Shown: positions 14,874-17,622 of the stretch, piece after piece
Numbering within the stretch: position 1 is the stretch's first letter
Layout: every line of letters begins with the position of its first letter
Origin: Methanobacteriaceae archaeon
GTDB lineage: Archaea; Methanobacteriota; Methanobacteria; Methanobacteriales; Methanobacteriaceae
Assembly (NCBI GenBank): GCA_013403005.1
Contig: JACBOA010000023.1
Location: forward strand, 1 to 17,622
DNA: 17,622 bases
Reading direction: 5' to 3'
The notes under the pieces: generated by a model
The model's input: the letters and a program-made list of their open reading frames with translations, nothing else
Databases searched by the model: none
Told to the model about the DNA's origin: nothing
Position numbers and translations under genes: made by a program

Positions 14874-14910
14874 TTTTATCATATTTTAATCAAACTTTCC
14901 TGGAAAAAAT

Positions 14911-14935
14911 AATCCATTAATAAATGGGTTCTTTT
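14911..14935. terminator. bidirectional terminator between convergent genes
   Basis: AATCCATT-AATA-AATGGGTT (14911-14930) is an 8-pair hairpin with one G-T pair. On the plus strand CTTTTT follows; on the minus strand ATTTTTTCC follows. It therefore suits both the plus-strand gene ending at 14873 and the minus-strand gene ending at 14981. Confidence 0.65.
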
Positions 14936-14980
14936 TCCCTTTCATCCATGTTATCCTTTTTTATACAAAAAATATGTTTA

Positions 14981-15730
14981 TTATTCCTTTTTTTCAAGTG
15001 CTTCAAAAATAAATCGGGGTTTGCAGCCATATTTTTTAATAAGAGACTTGATTTGTTCTTCATCAACCTCTTTGAATTTGTTTTTCACTATTTGCAAGGT
15101 TTCCTCTTGAGAATAGGATATTTTGATAACTTCAAAAAAGAGTTCAAGAATTAAAACCAGAATTTGTGACAGGAAATAAAAGTCCGTTAATAAATCGTAT
15201 TTAACACCCCTAAAACGGAATACAAAGGCCGTCTGGATTACTACATTTATTTTGGAAAGTTCTTTCCTATGTTTCAAATATTCCATTAAAACACGATAAT
15301 AAAAAGGTATAGTGTCAAAACCTTTATTTAAAGTCCACAGACTAAGTCCGACCTTATCTTTATCAATGAATTCCGAGTCCAGAAGATTGTCTGCCAGTAA
15401 AACCACATCATAGTCCTGAACTTTCTGGTAGACTTCATCATTAGTCTCAACCCCCAAATCCTTTCTGAGTGTCTGGTAAAATTCACTGAAAACCTGTGAA
15501 GAACTCATCTGGTCATCCAAAAATAAGGTGGGATCATAAACGTTCAGATCAAGACTCTTTAAGGCGGAATAAATATTGGCAGACTTCCCAGTACCAGGAG
15601 TTCCTATGATTAATACAAACCTTCCTTTACGGTTTTTCAAACTACGGAACATGCGGTAGATCTTTCGAAATGATCGAGTATAAACAAAATCTTCATTGTC
15701 CCCTTCAGATTGCACCTTATAATCTGCCAT
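14981..15730 (-). CDS. P-loop ATPase of the AAA/STAND type
   Basis: A 249-residue ATP-binding protein. Walker A is G43-T-P-G-T-G-K-S50 after the strand FVLIIGT; a Walker-B-like strand DVVLLADN (108-115) ends in Asp-Asn rather than Asp-Glu. Two aromatic hydrophobic stretches (around 180-200, ILVLILELFFEVI) could be a buried core or membrane contact. The C-terminal region (about 205-247) is a small helical domain with KNKFKEVDEEQIKSLI, like the lid of AAA/Orc1-type proteins. There is no helix-turn-helix tail as in Cdc6. Start ATG 15730 has no Shine-Dalgarno; an A/T-rich TATA-like block about 30 nt upstream suggests a leaderless mRNA. Known relatives occur in methanogens as uncharacterised ATPases; the partner is unknown. 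Confidence 0.78.
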   Translation of the reverse strand: MADYKVQSEGDNEDFVYTRSFRKIYRMFRSLKNRKGRFVLIIGTPGTGKSANIYSALKSLDLNVYDPTLFLDDQMSSSQVFSEFYQTLRKDLGVETNDEVYQKVQDYDVVLLADNLLDSEFIDKDKVGLSLWTLNKGFDTIPFYYRVLMEYLKHRKELSKINVVIQTAFVFRFRGVKYDLLTDFYFLSQILVLILELFFEVIKISYSQEETLQIVKNKFKEVDEEQIKSLIKKYGCKPRFIFEALEKKE

Positions 15731-16006
15731 GATATTATATTATGTTTTTTCTAATAAATCCACTGTTAATGGATAGATGGATAACCTTGAATCATTAGGG
15801 GATTAAAATGGTAATGGAAATCATCATTTGAAGATAACAAAGATATTATCCCAGGAAATGTTTTATCCGCAAGTTTAATAATATAAATTGATTCATAGTA
15901 TCTTAATGATTGTATCCAGATTAATAAAACAGATTAAAGTAAACAACTAACTCTGCCAAACAGATTAACCTTTAAATTATAAGATCAGTATAGTGGGTGT
16001 TCTTGT

Positions 16007-16888
<882 letters not shown>

Positions 16889-16928
16889 AATCATTTTAAA
16901 AATGATAAAAAAATTCTAATACGTACTC

Positions 16929-16948
16929 AACTAACTACAATTAGTTTT
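16929..16948 (+). terminator. terminator of argB
   Basis: AACTAA-CTACAA-TTAGTT (16929-16946) is a perfect 6-bp hairpin running into T5 (16945-16949), 40 nt after the stop codon. A further T8 tract follows around 16959-16966. Confidence 0.55.
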
Positions 16949-17080
16949 TATCTTTTGATTTTTTTTAAAAAGCTTAATAAAAAAATTTAGGCGTAAAAAA
17001 AGAGGTCTTAATACCTAATAACAATTGAATGTAAATCATAATTACTATTTAAACATAATTTACTTAAAGAGGAGTCATAA

Positions 17081-17581
17081 ATGAAAATAGCCATTGTAAC
17101 TGACGGTCCATATGGTGAAAGGGCTTATGCCACCATAAAAGAAGAATTTGATTGTGATTACATTGTGATGGAGTCACCTACATCATCCTTCATGGATGAA
17201 ATAGATCTTCCAGCAGAAACCATGGCTGAACTGGAGAAAGCAGACATTGTTTTAACCTATGTTTTACACCCGGATCTGACTCTGGAACTGGTGGACGCCC
17301 TGCACGACCAAGTGGAATGGATAATTGTAGGGGCCTGGAGAGGAGATGGATTCAAAAATCAACTGGAAAGCTATGGTAATGTAACCTGTCCAGAGAATAT
17401 GTGCGACCTTACTGAGAACGGTAATCCTGTTTTTGATGAATTCGTATCCAAATTCGGAAGGCCTGTGGTTAAAGTTAACTGTCAGGGAGATAAAGGGCTC
17501 TGTAAAATATTGGTGGGATTTGATTTTTATATTTTCTTGTTTTTATTTTTCATAAAGTTGCATATTGTGTTTATTCTGTAA
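17081..17581 (+). CDS. DUF166-family protein with an aberrant C-terminus
   Basis: A 166-residue frame. Residues 1 to about 138 match DUF166, a methanogen-enriched family of unknown function: MKIAIVTDGPYGERAYATIK, the ADIVLTYVLHPDLTLELVD strand, IIVGAWRGDGF, and CPENMCDL, then FGRPVVKV. From about residue 147 (FDFYIFLFLFFIKLHIVFIL) the sequence is A/T-driven and hydrophobic and lacks the Cys-containing C-terminal part (an SxPCGSTW-like motif) that I expect in this family. So the gene appears truncated, with a chance tail. Start ATG 17081 is well supported by AGAGGAG 6 nt upstream. It could be a functional short form or a decayed copy. Confidence 0.72.
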   Translation: MKIAIVTDGPYGERAYATIKEEFDCDYIVMESPTSSFMDEIDLPAETMAELEKADIVLTYVLHPDLTLELVDALHDQVEWIIVGAWRGDGFKNQLESYGNVTCPENMCDLTENGNPVFDEFVSKFGRPVVKVNCQGDKGLCKILVGFDFYIFLFLFFIKLHIVFIL

Positions 17582-17622
17582 AAATAAAGTCGTAAAGTTA
17601 ATATAAAAGTGGGAGCAAATAT

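Noticed and set aside
14215..14882. Antisense and shifted frames over the gene at 14181
   Set aside because: The plus-strand frame has a clear ribosome binding site, a signal-anchor start and normal composition; the others lack these features.

Overview
The window looks like a chromosomal segment of a methanogenic archaeon of the Methanobacteriales, most likely Methanobacterium or a close relative. The reasons are low GC content, A/T-rich intergenic DNA with archaeal TATA boxes and T-tract terminators, GGAGG/GGTGA ribosome binding sites, an archaeal-type tRNA-Gln, and proteins typical of methanogens: a DUF166 protein, a B12-binding radical SAM protein, multi-PAS kinases with Rcp1-like receivers, and zinc-ribbon membrane proteins. 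The taxonomic call is inference. No ribosomal RNA, CRISPR array, transposase or integrase is visible.

Left part (1-5430): a small zinc-ribbon membrane protein on the plus strand, then a run of minus-strand genes. These are an acidic zinc-ribbon protein, a DUF2085-like membrane protein overlapping the end of a B12-binding radical SAM enzyme gene, a degenerate nucleotidyltransferase-like protein, and TrmO (tRNA m6t6A37 methyltransferase).

Middle (5430-8000): A/T-rich and gene-poor apart from one LtrA-family membrane protein. It holds the two most unusual features. One is a 110-nt perfect-stem three-way-junction RNA candidate at 5591-5700. The other is a roughly 180-nt multi-hairpin RNA candidate at about 7675-7855 that ends in a 12-pair hairpin plus T7. 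Each has a TATA box at the expected distance. The promoter of the second is duplicated in front of the next gene (7956-7983).

Signalling cassette (7999-12499): a small unrecognised protein, a five-PAS histidine kinase, a stand-alone receiver overlapping the kinase by 4 nt, and a receiver-PAS protein, followed by a hairpin/T-rich terminator. This looks like one sensory phosphorelay unit. The kinase reading frame with PAS homology continues upstream of its first usable start codon.

Right part (12500-17622): tRNA-Gln(CUG), a gene-poor stretch, a CadC-type ArsR repressor with all four metal-binding cysteines, a secreted or membrane-anchored unknown protein preceded by a TAATG-coupled 23-codon upstream frame, a convergent P-loop ATPase, argB (acetylglutamate kinase), and a DUF166 protein whose C-terminus appears lost and replaced by an A/T-rich hydrophobic tail.
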